From the NCBI GenBank assembly GCA_006438735.1, contig RCZF01000001.1, positions 1,054,001 through 1,118,000 of the forward strand: a DNA stretch of 64,000 bases. Reading direction: 5' to 3'. The notes under the pieces were generated by a model. That model made no database searches. It was given only the letters and a program-made list of their open reading frames with translations, and was not told where the DNA came from. This document shows, in pieces, positions 25,217 through 34,125 of this stretch. This stretch comes from Sphingomonas koreensis. Its GTDB lineage: Bacteria; Pseudomonadota; Alphaproteobacteria; Sphingomonadales; Sphingomonadaceae. Every line of letters starts with the position of its first letter. Within the stretch, counting starts at the first letter, position 1. Both the position numbers and the translations under genes were made by a program.

Positions 25217-26113
25217 TCACTCAAAAACCGATCCCAGCGCGAGGATCGACGCGACGTGGCGGCGCGACACTTCCAGCGCATCGGCACCGTAACCGCCGCC
25301 GAGCGCGCTGGCGAGCGGGATACCGCGATCGCGCGCTTGGCCGGCGACGAAGCGATCGCGGCGGGCGAGCCCATCGGTGGTGAGGCTGAGCCGGCCGAGG
25401 CGATCGCCCTCGAACGGATCGACGCCGGCCTGATAGAGGATCAGATCGGGCGCGACATCATCGATCAGCGGCAGCAATGTATTGGCGAGCGTCGAAAGAT
25501 AATCCTCGTCGCCGATCCCGTCCGGCAGCCCGACGTCGAGCGTCGAGCGCGCCTTGCGGACCGGGAAGTTCTTTTCGGCATGGATCGAATAAGTGGCGAT
25601 ATCGGCGCGTCCCGCCGTCAGCGCGGCGGTGCCGTCGCCCTGATGGACGTCGCAATCGACGATCAGCACGCGGCCGACAGTCCCTTCCTCGACCAGCCGG
25701 ACCGCGGCAATGGCGAGATCGTTGAACACGCAGAAACCCGCACCGGTATCGGCGAGCGCATGGTGGCTGCCGCCGGCGGTGTTGGCAGCAAACCCGCGTT
25801 CGAGCGCCAGCATCGCCGCCAGCCAGGTGCCGCCGGGCACGATCTGCGCCCGCAGTGCGACTTCCGGCGTCACCGGAAAGCCGATCCGTCGCTCCTTTTC
25901 GCGCGGCACGCGCGCGTCGAGCACTTCGGCGACGTAATCGGGATCGTGGACCACCTCGAGCCAGCGGCGCGGCATCGGCTCAGGCGCATGCCATTCGATC
26001 GCATCGCCTTCCGCGCGGAGCAGATCGCGGACCAGCCCGTTCTTGTTCCATTGATAGGTCGATCGCGCCGGGGCAGGCGCCACGTAAGCGGGATGATGGA
26101 CGACCGCGATCAT
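25217..26113 (-). CDS. Histone deacetylase family protein (acetylpolyamine amidohydrolase-like)
   Basis: A 298-residue zinc-dependent deacetylase. The catalytic region contains the paired histidines GGSHHALADTGAGFCVFND, then the zinc ligands DCDVHQGDGTA, and the transition-state Tyr region LGGGYGAD. In bacteria such enzymes deacetylate acetylpolyamines, acetoin or lysine-containing substrates; the substrate here is unknown. The start at MIAVVHHPAYVAPAPARSTY (26113) is the natural family N-terminus, though GGGGA is unusually close to the ATG. It is divergent from the esterase gene, with about 55 bases between starts. Confidence 0.9.
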   Translation of the reverse strand: MIAVVHHPAYVAPAPARSTYQWNKNGLVRDLLRAEGDAIEWHAPEPMPRRWLEVVHDPDYVAEVLDARVPREKERRIGFPVTPEVALRAQIVPGGTWLAAMLALERGFAANTAGGSHHALADTGAGFCVFNDLAIAAVRLVEEGTVGRVLIVDCDVHQGDGTAALTAGRADIATYSIHAEKNFPVRKARSTLDVGLPDGIGDEDYLSTLANTLLPLIDDVAPDLILYQAGVDPFEGDRLGRLSLTTDGLARRDRFVAGQARDRGIPLASALGGGYGADALEVSRRHVASILALGSVFE

Positions 26114-26170
26114 TCCCCTTACGTAAGCGCCAGCGCCCGCCACCGCCACCGCGGGCAGACAGGAGCCATG

Positions 26171-27145
26171 ATGACCGAGCCCTTCGTCCGCGCCGATGTG
26201 CGACAGTTCCTCGCCTTTCTGGAAAGCATGCCGGGGCCCAAGATGCACGAGATGGACGCGCCCGCCGCGCGCCAGGTGTATGAGGCGATGAAGGACGTCG
26301 CCGATCCGCCGGTCGGCGATCTGGCGACGATCACCGACCTGACGATTCCGGGACCTGCCGGCGACATTCCCGCCCGGCTGTTCGATCCGCGCGAGACCCG
26401 CGAGCCCGGCGCGGCGCTGGTGTTCTTCCACGGCGGCGGCTTCGTGATCGGCAACATCGCGACGCACGCCAGTTTCTGTGCGGAAATGGCGCGCGTGCTC
26501 GATCTGCCGGTGATCTCGGTCGATTATCGCCTCGCGCCCGAACATCCCTGGCCGGCCGCGCCTGACGATTGCGAGGCGGCGGCGCGCTGGGTGGCGGGCA
26601 GCCCCGAGGCGCTGGGCCGCACGGTGACGGGGCTGGTGCTTTCGGGCGACAGCGCCGGGGGAAACCTCGCGATCGTCGCGGCGATGGCGCTGCGCGATGC
26701 GCCCGCCGCTGCGCCGGTGCTGGCGCAATTCCCGATCTATCCGGCGACCGACGCGAGCAAGGAATATCCCTCGTACAGCGATTTCGCCGACGGCTATCTG
26801 CTGACCCGCGACAGCATGGAGTGGTTCATGGCCGCCTATCAGGCCGAGGCCGATCACGTTCGCAGTTCGCCGTTGCTGGGCGATCTCGCCGGCATGCCGC
26901 CTGCGGTGGTGATCACCGCCAGCCTCGATCCGATCCGCGACCAGGGCCGCGCCTATGCCGCCGCGCTGATCGCCGCCGGCGTGCCGACCGTGTTCCGCGA
27001 GGCGAAGGGCAACATCCACGGCTTCGTCAACATCCGTCAGGCGATCCCCTCGAGCCGCGGCGACGTGGCCGGCGCGCTGGCCGCGCTCAAGACGGTGATC
27101 GGCGAGGCCGAAGGCGAGCGCGCGATGGCGCAGGCGGCGGCATGA
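26171..27145 (+). CDS. Alpha/beta hydrolase, HSL-type esterase/lipase
   Basis: A 324-residue esterase of the hormone-sensitive-lipase (family IV) group. The oxyanion-hole motif HGGGF lies at about residue 95 and the nucleophile elbow GDSAGGN near residue 165. The acid SLDPIRDQG and the catalytic histidine (GNIHGFVNIR) close the triad. It hydrolyses short-chain or aromatic esters; the natural substrate is not evident. ATG at 26171 is preferred because AGGAG at 26161-26165 then has workable spacing; ATG at 26168 is very close. The stop overlaps rppH by four bases. Confidence 0.9.
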   Translation: MTEPFVRADVRQFLAFLESMPGPKMHEMDAPAARQVYEAMKDVADPPVGDLATITDLTIPGPAGDIPARLFDPRETREPGAALVFFHGGGFVIGNIATHASFCAEMARVLDLPVISVDYRLAPEHPWPAAPDDCEAAARWVAGSPEALGRTVTGLVLSGDSAGGNLAIVAAMALRDAPAAAPVLAQFPIYPATDASKEYPSYSDFADGYLLTRDSMEWFMAAYQAEADHVRSSPLLGDLAGMPPAVVITASLDPIRDQGRAYAAALIAAGVPTVFREAKGNIHGFVNIRQAIPSSRGDVAGALAALKTVIGEAEGERAMAQAAA

Positions 27146-27612
27146 GCGACCTGCCCTATCGTCCTGCCGCCGGCATCATGCTGATCAATCGGGTCGGCCA
27201 GGTGTTCGTCGGCCAGCGGATGGATTCGACGCTCGAGGCCTGGCAGATGCCGCAGGGCGGGATCGATGAAGGCGAAGACGCGCTGACCGCCGCCTACCGT
27301 GAACTTGGCGAGGAAACCGGCATCGCACCCGACAAGGTCGAGCTGGTCGCCACCGCCGAACAGGAACTGACCTACGATTTGCCCGACGACCTGATCGGCA
27401 AATTGTGGAAGGGGCGCTACCGCGGGCAACGGCAGCGCTGGTTCCTGTTCCGCTTCACCGGCGACGATGCCGATGTCGATATCGCCACCGAGCATCAGGA
27501 ATTCCGCGCCTGGCGCTGGGCCGATCCGGCCGATCTGCCGGCGATGATCGTGCCGTTCAAACAGGCGCTCTACCGTGGAGTGCTGGCCGCGTTTGCCGAC
27601 TATCTCGGCTGA
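27142..27612 (+). CDS. rppH: RNA pyrophosphohydrolase RppH
   Basis: A 156-residue Nudix hydrolase that removes pyrophosphate from the 5' end of mRNAs, starting RNase E-dependent decay. The Nudix box spans residues 40-61 (GIDEGED...RELGEETGI). YRPAAGIMLINRVGQVFVGQ and EAWQMPQGGIDEG are the RppH/IalA signature, with the later WFLFRFTGDDADVDI. It is translationally coupled to the esterase by a four-base overlap. Confidence 0.95.
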   Translation: MSDLPYRPAAGIMLINRVGQVFVGQRMDSTLEAWQMPQGGIDEGEDALTAAYRELGEETGIAPDKVELVATAEQELTYDLPDDLIGKLWKGRYRGQRQRWFLFRFTGDDADVDIATEHQEFRAWRWADPADLPAMIVPFKQALYRGVLAAFADYLG

Positions 27613-27695
27613 TCGCCGGCATGTCCTCAGCCAATTAGGAAAATTGTTTTCCTGATGCCTTTTCTCCGCCGGAAACCCACGGTAAGCCTCCGATC

Positions 27696-28601
27696 ATGCT
27701 GCTCGCGATGCTCCTTGCCGCCGCCGTCGTCACGGCCGACGTCGATCCGCAAACAAGCGCCGGCGCGCCGATCCCGCCCGACCTGAAGGATATGCTCGAC
27801 GCGGCGATCGCCTCGGGCAAGGACGCCGAGGTGAGCGTGATCGCCAAATATGCCGGCAAGGCCGCGCCGCAAAGCGCCAAGACGATCAACGACACCGTCA
27901 CCGCCTGGCGCGACGCCAACACCAAGGCGCACGAGGCCAAGGTGGAAGCCGCCGATTTCCTCGACCTGTGGACCGGCAAGGCCAGCGTCGGCGGCTGGCT
28001 GTCGACCGGCAACAGCCCCAATCTCGGCGTCACCGCCGCGGTCGATCTCGATCGCGAGGGCCTGCGCTGGCGGCAGAAGGTCCACCTGCAGGCAGACTAT
28101 CAGGAGAGCTTCGACGTCACCACGCGCGAACATTATCTCGCGTCGTACGAGCCCAACTACAAGGTCGACGATCGCTCCTACGTCTATGGCAACCTGCAAT
28201 TCGAAAGCGACAAGTTCCTCGGGTACGACAGCCGCTATTCGGCCTCGATCGGCGCCGGCTATACCGTGGTGAAGAGCCCCAAGGTGACGCTCGATCTCGA
28301 GCTCGGCCCGGCTTATCGCTACACCAACTTCATCGACGACACGCTGGAGAACAACATCGCGACGCGCGGCTCGGTCGATCTCGCCTGGAAGATTTCACCG
28401 GCGATCTCGATCACGCAGCAGGCCGACGCCTATCTCGAACGCTATAACTCGACGGTGACGGGCACCACCGCGCTCAACGCCAAGCTCTTCGGGCCGCTGG
28501 CAGCGCAGGTGTCGTACAATTTCCAATATGAGACGCTGCCGCCGGCGGGCGGCGTGAGCACCGACACGACCAGCAAGGCCTCGCTGGTTTACAGCTTTTA
28601 A
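27696..28601 (+). CDS. DUF481 outer-membrane-like protein
   Basis: A 301-residue secreted protein. A short hydrophobic N-terminus (MLLAMLLAAAVVTADV) is the likely signal peptide, followed by a helical region, then a beta-rich DUF481 domain: SVGGWLSTGNSPNLGVTAAV and alternating-strand segments ending in the aromatic KASLVYSF expected of an outer-membrane barrel (YdiY-like). The transport or structural role is unknown. No partner gene is evident; the M20 hydrolase follows after 100 bases. Confidence 0.82.
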   Translation: MLLAMLLAAAVVTADVDPQTSAGAPIPPDLKDMLDAAIASGKDAEVSVIAKYAGKAAPQSAKTINDTVTAWRDANTKAHEAKVEAADFLDLWTGKASVGGWLSTGNSPNLGVTAAVDLDREGLRWRQKVHLQADYQESFDVTTREHYLASYEPNYKVDDRSYVYGNLQFESDKFLGYDSRYSASIGAGYTVVKSPKVTLDLELGPAYRYTNFIDDTLENNIATRGSVDLAWKISPAISITQQADAYLERYNSTVTGTTALNAKLFGPLAAQVSYNFQYETLPPAGGVSTDTTSKASLVYSF

Positions 28602-28701
28602 GCGCCGCGCACGAACGGTGCGGTTGGGGCGCCCGGCCGTCCTCGCGACGTTCTGGGGAGCGGCGGTTCTCAACGCCGGTCTTTGCCGCTAGAGCCGCAT
28701 C

Positions 28702-29910
28702 ATGACCGAAATGACAATGACCGAACGCGGTGCGATCGAGCGCATCGACGCGGCGGCGATGCTGGAGCAGGTGCAGGACTGGGCGGCGATCAACAGCGGC
28801 ACCGGCAATTTGCCGGGGCTTGCGCGGATCGCCGATCGATTGGGCCAATCGCTCGGCGCGTTGCCGGGAACGCTGGCGCTCGTCGCGCCCCGACCCGCCG
28901 AGAGCGTCGCCGCCGATGGAAGCGTCAACGCGCTCGACCACGGCCATCACCTGCATCTGACCGTCCGCCCCGATGCGCCGGTGCAGATGCTGTTCACCGG
29001 CCATATGGACACCGTCTATCCGGTCGATCACCCGTTCCAGCAGCTGACCTTTCTCGACGGCAACACGCTCAACGGTCCCGGCGTCGCGGACATGAAGGGC
29101 GGTCTCGCGCTGCTGCTGGCGGCGCTCAAGGCGGTCGAGACGACGCCGCTCGCCGGCCGCATCGGTTATGAGGTGGTGATCAATTCGGACGAGGAGACCG
29201 GCTCCTTCTCCTCGGCGAAACTGCTCGCCGAGGCGGCGCGAAACAAGATTGCCGCACTGACCTATGAACCCGCGCTGCCCGATGGCACGCTGGCCGGCGC
29301 GCGCGGCGGGACCGGCAATTTCTCGATCGTCGTGCGCGGCAAGAGCGCGCATGCCGGGCGCAACCCCGACGACGGCCGCAACGCGATCGTCGCCGCCGCC
29401 GAGATCGCGCTGCGCCTGACCGACGCGAAGAGCCCGACGCTGTCGGTCAATCCCGCGCGGATCGACGGCGGCGGGCCCAACAACGTCGTCCCCGATCGCG
29501 CGGTGCTGCGTGTCAATTTCCGCCCGCAATTGCTCGACGAAATCGCTCGCGCCAAGGCGCATATCGACGCCGTCACGCGCGATGTCGCCGCGGCGCGCGA
29601 CGTCGATGTGTCGGTCCACGGCGGTTTCAACCGACCGCCCAAACCGATCGACCCCGGCGCTGCGCGGCTGTTCGATCTCGTCAAGCACGCCGGAGCCGAT
29701 CTTGGCCTCGATATCGGCTGGCGCGCGACGGGCGGCGTGTGTGATGGCAACAACATCGCCGCCGCCGGCGTCCCCGTGGTCGATACGATGGGCGCGCGCG
29801 GCGGCGCGATTCATTCCTCCGACGAATTCCTGCTCGTGGACAGCCTCGCCGAACGCGCTGCCTTGTCCACGCTCACCATCCTCCGCATCGCCGAGAAAGG
29901 CCACGCATGA
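28702..29910 (+). CDS. M20 family zinc metallohydrolase in the arginine-succinylation operon
   Basis: A 402-residue di-zinc hydrolase of the M20/ArgE/carboxypeptidase G2 family. Metal ligands: H101 (TGHMDTVYP), D130 (GPGVADMKGG) and E164-E165 (NSDEETGS), with a C-terminal histidine in GGAIHSSDEFL. Typical substrates are N-acylated amino acids. It overlaps astA by four bases and is followed by astB, so it may remove the succinyl group from a later intermediate (succinylornithine or succinylglutamate). This is inference from context; no AstE-type enzyme is present here. Several ATG codons at the N-terminus leave the exact start uncertain. Confidence 0.85.
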   Translation: MTEMTMTERGAIERIDAAAMLEQVQDWAAINSGTGNLPGLARIADRLGQSLGALPGTLALVAPRPAESVAADGSVNALDHGHHLHLTVRPDAPVQMLFTGHMDTVYPVDHPFQQLTFLDGNTLNGPGVADMKGGLALLLAALKAVETTPLAGRIGYEVVINSDEETGSFSSAKLLAEAARNKIAALTYEPALPDGTLAGARGGTGNFSIVVRGKSAHAGRNPDDGRNAIVAAAEIALRLTDAKSPTLSVNPARIDGGGPNNVVPDRAVLRVNFRPQLLDEIARAKAHIDAVTRDVAAARDVDVSVHGGFNRPPKPIDPGAARLFDLVKHAGADLGLDIGWRATGGVCDGNNIAAAGVPVVDTMGARGGAIHSSDEFLLVDSLAERAALSTLTILRIAEKGHA

Positions 29911-30926
29911 CCTTCCTGATCCGCCCTGCCCGTGACGAGGATCTGCAGGCGCTTTATGAGATGGCCAAGCTGACCGGCGGCGGTTTCACCAATCTGCCGC
30001 CCGATCGCGCCTCGCTCAAGACCAAGCTCGATCGCAGCCACGCCTGCTTCGATCGCACCGACGACGGCACCGTGACCGACGAACTGTTCGTGCTGGTGCT
30101 CGAGAATACCGATACCGGCGAGGTCCGCGGCACGTGCCAGATATTCACGCAGGTCGGCCGCAAATGGCCGTTCTACAGCTACCGTATCGGCACGCTGACG
30201 CAGCATTCGTCGGAGCTCGATCGCACCTTCCGCGCCGATATGCTGACGTTGTCGACCGATCTGGAAGGGTCGAGCGAAGTCGGCGGGCTGTTCCTTCATC
30301 CCGGCGAGCGCGCCGGCGGGCTGGGGTTGCTGCTCGCGCGCAGCCGTTACCTGTTCATCCGCGCTCACCGCGCGCGCTTCGCCGATCGCATCCTTGCCGA
30401 GCTGCGCGGGATCATCGACGAGGCCGGCGGATCGCCGTTCTGGGACGGGCTCGCCGGCCGCTTCTTCGGGATGAATTTCCAGGACGCGGATCAGTTCAAC
30501 GCCACCCACGGCAACCAGTTCATTGCCGATCTGATGCCCAAGCATCCGATCTACACGGCGATGCTGTCCGAATCCGCGCGCGCGGTGATCGGCCTGCCTC
30601 ACCCCTCGGGCCGCGCGGCGATGCGGATGCTCGAAAACGAGGGATTCCGCTTCGAGAATTATGTCGACATCTTCGACGGCGGGCCGACGATGACGACGCA
30701 GACCGATAACGTCCGCACGATCCGCGAGGCGCGCGACGCCGAGATATTGGCGATCGATCACGACGGCGGCGCCCCCTCGCTGGTCGCAAGCGGGCAACTG
30801 CGCGATTTCCGCTGCGCCTATGGCAAGGTGCGTCAGTGCGACACCAAAGTGGTGATCGATCCGGCCAGCGCGCAGGCGCTCGGCGTAACGGAAGGCGCCA
30901 CCGTCAGCCATGTCGGGCGGGCGTGA
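29907..30926 (+). CDS. astA: Arginine N-succinyltransferase
   Basis: A 339-residue enzyme that succinylates L-arginine with succinyl-CoA, the first step of the ammonia-producing AST pathway. It opens TFLIRPARDEDLQALYEMAK with the family LTGGGFTNLPPDR, and contains SSEVGGLFLHPGERAGGLG and FWDGLAGRFFGMNFQDAD. Length is normal for AstA. It is coupled to the M20 hydrolase upstream (four-base overlap) and to astB downstream (one-base overlap), strong evidence for an operon. Confidence 0.95.
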   Translation: MTFLIRPARDEDLQALYEMAKLTGGGFTNLPPDRASLKTKLDRSHACFDRTDDGTVTDELFVLVLENTDTGEVRGTCQIFTQVGRKWPFYSYRIGTLTQHSSELDRTFRADMLTLSTDLEGSSEVGGLFLHPGERAGGLGLLLARSRYLFIRAHRARFADRILAELRGIIDEAGGSPFWDGLAGRFFGMNFQDADQFNATHGNQFIADLMPKHPIYTAMLSESARAVIGLPHPSGRAAMRMLENEGFRFENYVDIFDGGPTMTTQTDNVRTIREARDAEILAIDHDGGAPSLVASGQLRDFRCAYGKVRQCDTKVVIDPASAQALGVTEGATVSHVGRA

Positions 30927-32179
30927 TGCTCACCGAGATCAATTTCGACGGGCTGATCGGTCCGAGCCACAATTATGCCGGGCTGAGCCCTGGCAATCTT
31001 GCGGCGACGGGCAATGCGGGAAAGACGTCGCATCCCCGCGCCGCCGCGCTGCAAGGCATCGCCAAGATGCGCGCCAATCTGCGGCTGGGACTGGCGCAAG
31101 GCCTGTTCCTGCCCTTGCCGCGCCCCGATCACCGCTGGCTGGGCCAGCTGGCGACGTCCTATGCGGAAGCCGCGCCCCACCTCCAGGCGCAGGCGCTGTC
31201 GGCCTCGGCGATGTGGGCGGCCAATGCCGCGACCGTCTCGCCCGCGCCCGATACGATCGACGGCCGCTGCCACCTCACCGTCGCCAATCTGGTGACGATG
31301 CCGCATCGCAGCCACGAATGGCAGGACACGCTGGCGCAGCTGCGCGTCGCCTTCGCGCATGAGGCGTTCGCGGTCCACGCCCCCGTCCCCGCGCCGTTCG
31401 GCGACGAGGGCGCGGCCAACCACATGCGGCTGTGTGCAAGCCACGATCGGCCGGGCGTCGAGATTTTCGTCTACGGCGTCTCGGGCGGCCCCTTCCCGGC
31501 GCGCCAACACCGCGAAGCCAGCGAGGCGATCGCGCGCGCGCATCGGCTCGATCCTGAGCGCACATTGTTCGTCCAGCAATCCGAAGAAGCGATCGCGGCG
31601 GGCGCATTCCACAATGACGTCGTCGCGGTCGCCAACGGCCGCGTGCTGTTCACGCACGAACAGGCATTCGCCGATCGCGACGGTTTCTACGCCGATCTCC
31701 GCGCGCGGTTTCCCGAGGTCGAAATCGTCGAGGTGTCGGCGGCGCGCGTCAGCCTCGCCGACGCGGTGTCGTCCTATCTGTTCAACGCGCAATTGGTGAC
31801 GCTGCCAGACGCCGGCATGGCGCTGGTGCTGCCGAGCGAAGCGCGCGACAATCCCCGCGTGTGGGGCTGGCTGGAGGAGCATGTCGCCGGCAACGGCCCG
31901 ATCCGCCGGCTCGAGGTGGTCGATGTGCGCGAATCGATGGCCAATGGCGGCGGGCCCGCCTGTCTGCGGCTGCGCGTCGTCGCCGATCCCGCGACGATCG
32001 ATTCGCGCTTCCTGGTCGATGACGCCGCGCTCGATCGCATCGCCGCAGTGATCGACCAGCACTGGCCCGACAGCATCGATCCCGTCGCGATCGCCGATCC
32101 GGCGTTGATCGGCCGGATCGAGCGCGCCCACGCCGCCCTCGCCGAGGCGATCGGGACTGTCGGGTTATTTGACAATTAA
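30926..32179 (+). CDS. astB: N-succinylarginine dihydrolase
   Basis: A 417-residue amidinotransferase-fold enzyme hydrolysing N-succinylarginine to succinylornithine, CO2 and two ammonia. It begins with the family signature EINFDGLIGPSHNYAGLS. The catalytic histidine is in AFHNDVVAVAN and the nucleophilic cysteine in GGGPACLRLRVV. It is slightly shorter than the E. coli enzyme. Its ATG overlaps the astA stop by one base. astC, astD and astE are not within this window. Confidence 0.95.
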   Translation: MLTEINFDGLIGPSHNYAGLSPGNLAATGNAGKTSHPRAAALQGIAKMRANLRLGLAQGLFLPLPRPDHRWLGQLATSYAEAAPHLQAQALSASAMWAANAATVSPAPDTIDGRCHLTVANLVTMPHRSHEWQDTLAQLRVAFAHEAFAVHAPVPAPFGDEGAANHMRLCASHDRPGVEIFVYGVSGGPFPARQHREASEAIARAHRLDPERTLFVQQSEEAIAAGAFHNDVVAVANGRVLFTHEQAFADRDGFYADLRARFPEVEIVEVSAARVSLADAVSSYLFNAQLVTLPDAGMALVLPSEARDNPRVWGWLEEHVAGNGPIRRLEVVDVRESMANGGGPACLRLRVVADPATIDSRFLVDDAALDRIAAVIDQHWPDSIDPVAIADPALIGRIERAHAALAEAIGTVGLFDN

Positions 32180-32239
32180 CCACGCGTCGAAATGCGTAAA
32201 CGGCGCAGTTCCGCGGCTGGCGCGATGTTTGCTTAACCT

Positions 32240-32464
32240 ATGAACATGTGGACCAAGATCGCGCGGCTGTTCATCATCAAGACCAAATTCGAGGCGTTCG
32301 TGATCATCTATGGCCTCGGCCTCGGTGCGGTCGAGCGCGGGATGCACTATCTGCAGCAATATCCCGGTTTCGAGGGCAAGATGCTGTTCGCGGTCTGCCC
32401 GATCGCGGTGTTCATGGCCGGCGCGCGGATTCTCGATTCGATCGAGCGCAGCCAGCAGGACTGA
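32240..32464 (+). CDS. Small membrane protein, conserved hypothetical
   Basis: A 74-residue protein with two hydrophobic segments (FVIIYGLGLGAVERG and LFAVCPIAVFMAGARIL) separated by a polar loop HYLQQYPGFEGK. It is well formed and A/T-leaning at its 5' end. I recognise it only as a type of small sphingomonad membrane protein without known function. It stands alone 60 bases after astB; the next gene is convergent. Confidence 0.7.
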   Translation: MNMWTKIARLFIIKTKFEAFVIIYGLGLGAVERGMHYLQQYPGFEGKMLFAVCPIAVFMAGARILDSIERSQQD

Positions 32465-32492
32465 CGGGCAGCGTCGCGCCGCTGCAACCGCG

Positions 32493-32786
32493 CTAGATCA
32501 GGAAATAGGCCACGCCGCAGCAGGCGAGAAACGCGGCGGCGAGCCCGGCGTCGACCAATTGGACGCCCCCGACATGCGCGGGCGGCGAGGCGCAATCGCA
32601 GGGCAGCTTCACCGCGCCGGCATCCGGACAGATTACCCACACCGCGCCGGTATCATTGCAGCGCGTGCACCGGGCCTGGGCGGCGAGCCGCTGGATCGGT
32701 AGCACGCGGCTCGCGCGTCGCGGCATCGTGCGGGGCTGATCGCGCCGCCTGATGGCTGCGCCTTGCTGTTCCGAAGCACCGACCAT
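32493..32786 (-). CDS. Small zinc-ribbon protein with C-terminal membrane segment
   Basis: A 97-residue protein. The middle carries four cysteines in a DnaJ-type zinc-ribbon spacing (CTRCNDTGAVW...CPDAGAVKLPCDC), and the C-terminus is a hydrophobic segment (LAAAFLACCGVAYFLI) that may anchor it in the membrane. The N-terminal third is basic. The function is unknown. The start at 32786 is preferred because GGAGG lies at good spacing; an ATG six bases upstream (32792) is close to it. It is convergent with the small membrane protein gene. Confidence 0.65.
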   Translation of the reverse strand: MVGASEQQGAAIRRRDQPRTMPRRASRVLPIQRLAAQARCTRCNDTGAVWVICPDAGAVKLPCDCASPPAHVGGVQLVDAGLAAAFLACCGVAYFLI

Positions 32787-32997
32787 CGCCATCTCCCTCC
32801 AGCGGCCAAGGGGCCGCTCGGCACGGATCGCCCGCTCGTATCGGAGGGCTGGCCCGCGTGCCGATAATACGCCTTTCGGAGGAGGCCGGCAATCGGTCGT
32901 TATGGTGTCGAAACGCAATTCGGGGCGCAGCCGGAGCGACGCGGGAGCCGTGCCCGCGCGCAGATCCGGCCGCACCCCGAAGCGCATTTCCAACGGC

Positions 32998-33360
32998 TTA
33001 CTGGGCGAGGATGCTCGCGATCAGGCCGGTTGCGGCGGCGATCAAGATGTAATCGCCGCTATTGTTGTCTTCACGGACCCACTGATAGCCGCGCGGCGGC
33101 GTGCTCAGCCCGCGCTGGCGCCAATCGTTGACGACGTAGCGACGATTCGCCGGGGCGAGTCGCTGGCCTTTGCGAAAATGATGCCCGCGCGACTGAGTGA
33201 CGGCGTGAAAATGTGGCTTGGCGGCGGGGCGCGGCGCGGGGCCGGGACGCGGCGCGGGGCCATGCGGCGGCGCCGGCGGGCGATGCTGCGCCAACACCGG
33301 AGTGACGGCGACACTGCTCAACAGTCCGAGGGCAAAGACCCGAGTGATCAGATTTTTCAT
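32998..33360 (-). CDS. RcnB family periplasmic protein
   Basis: A 120-residue protein with a clear signal peptide (MKNLITRVFALGLLSSVAVT...VLA), a proline/histidine-rich linker (RPPAPPHGPAPRPGPAPRP), and the RcnB domain (FRKGQRLAPANRRYVVNDWRQ, then RGLSTPPRGYQWVREDNN). E. coli RcnB helps control periplasmic Ni/Co. A C-terminal hydrophobic stretch (YILIAAATGLIASIL) is common in the alphaproteobacterial forms. The histidine-rich linker might bind metal, but that is a guess. Confidence 0.88.
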   Translation of the reverse strand: MKNLITRVFALGLLSSVAVTPVLAQHRPPAPPHGPAPRPGPAPRPAAKPHFHAVTQSRGHHFRKGQRLAPANRRYVVNDWRQRGLSTPPRGYQWVREDNNSGDYILIAAATGLIASILAQ

Positions 33361-33465
33361 TATTGTTCTACGTTGACGACGCGCACCAACAGAGCCGACA
33401 GCGGATAGTTCCGCCACCGTAATAACGGGCCGCGGCTTACCGCAACGAAATGTCTTGAGAGGAAA

Positions 33466-33542
33466 TGGTGCGCCCGGAGCGATTCGAACGCCCGGCCCTC
33501 AGATTCGTAGTCTGATGCTCTATCCAGCTGAGCTACGGGCGC
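33466..33542 (-). tRNA. tRNA-Arg (anticodon ACG)
   Basis: Read on the minus strand: acceptor GCGCCCG/CGGGCGC, D-arm TAGCTCAGCTGGATAGAGC, anticodon loop CTACGAA with anticodon ACG (wobble position A, likely modified to inosine, reads CGN), and T-arm GTTCGAATC. CCA is encoded at 33466-33468. Length is 77. Confidence 0.96.
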
Positions 33543-33554
33543 TTTGGAAGGGGC

Positions 33555-33583
33555 GACATAGAGGGGCTTTTCGAGATGCGCAA
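33555..33583 (-). promoter_or_regulatory. Candidate promoter for tRNA-Arg(ACG)
   Basis: On the minus strand TTGCGC (33583-33578) and TATGTC (33560-33555) are 17 bases apart, and the tRNA begins 12 bases past the -10. The layout matches the candidate promoters of the other two tRNA genes in the window. Confidence 0.5.
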
Positions 33584-33624
33584 CCCCGTTGCGCGCGCAA
33601 GATGCGACGCATAGAGCATTGGTG

Positions 33625-34125
33625 ATGAACCGCGCCGCGCCCCTCGCCTGCCTCAGCCTGTTCGCGCTCGCCGCCTGCGCCTCGGACGGCGGCGGTTATC
33701 CCTCGCTCGCGCCGCGCCCGATCGAATCGCGCAGCGATGCGCTACCGCCCGCGCCGGCCGCCGTGGCGACGCCCGACGCCGGGCTCGACAAGACGCTGGC
33801 GAGCCTGGGCGCCGATCTCGACTCGACAGGCCGACATTTCGATACTGCCGCGACGGCCGCCAAACGACTGGTCGCCGCGGCGCGCGCGTCGGGCGTCGGC
33901 AGCGACGCGTGGCTCGATGCGCAAACCGCGCTTGCCGAACTCGACGGCGCGCGCGCCGACAGCGTCGCCACGCTGAGCACGCTCGACGAGCTGGCGATCG
34001 ACCGCGCGAACAAGCTTCAGCCAATCTATCCCGCGCTGGAGACGCTGCACGCGGCCGCGCAGCGCCAGACCGATGACGAAACCGCGCGGATCGCCGCGTT
34101 GCAGAAGCAACTACCCGGAAGCTGA
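33625..34125 (+). CDS. Predicted lipoprotein, helical, unknown function
   Basis: A 166-residue protein with a lipoprotein signal peptide (NRAAPLACLSLFALAACAS, lipobox LAAC), followed by a Pro/Ala-rich stretch and a helical body with regular Ala/Leu heptad-like spacing (TLASLGADLDSTGRHFDTAA...AAKRLVAAARA), possibly coiled coil. The function is unknown. The ATG at 33625 is preferred to the one at 33589 because the signal peptide begins there. Its 3' end overlaps the convergent GNAT gene by 15 bases. Confidence 0.7.
   Translation: MNRAAPLACLSLFALAACASDGGGYPSLAPRPIESRSDALPPAPAAVATPDAGLDKTLASLGADLDSTGRHFDTAATAAKRLVAAARASGVGSDAWLDAQTALAELDGARADSVATLSTLDELAIDRANKLQPIYPALETLHAAAQRQTDDETARIAALQKQLPGS

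Noticed and set aside
25142..26167. A long upstream extension of the esterase gene
   Set aside because: It runs antisense through the HDAC-like gene. The family N-terminus and the ribosome site place the start near 26171.
27637..27653. AGGAAAA/TTTTCCT hairpin after rppH as a terminator
   Set aside because: The stem is A/T-rich and weak and not followed by a clean U-run; it may be incidental or an operator.
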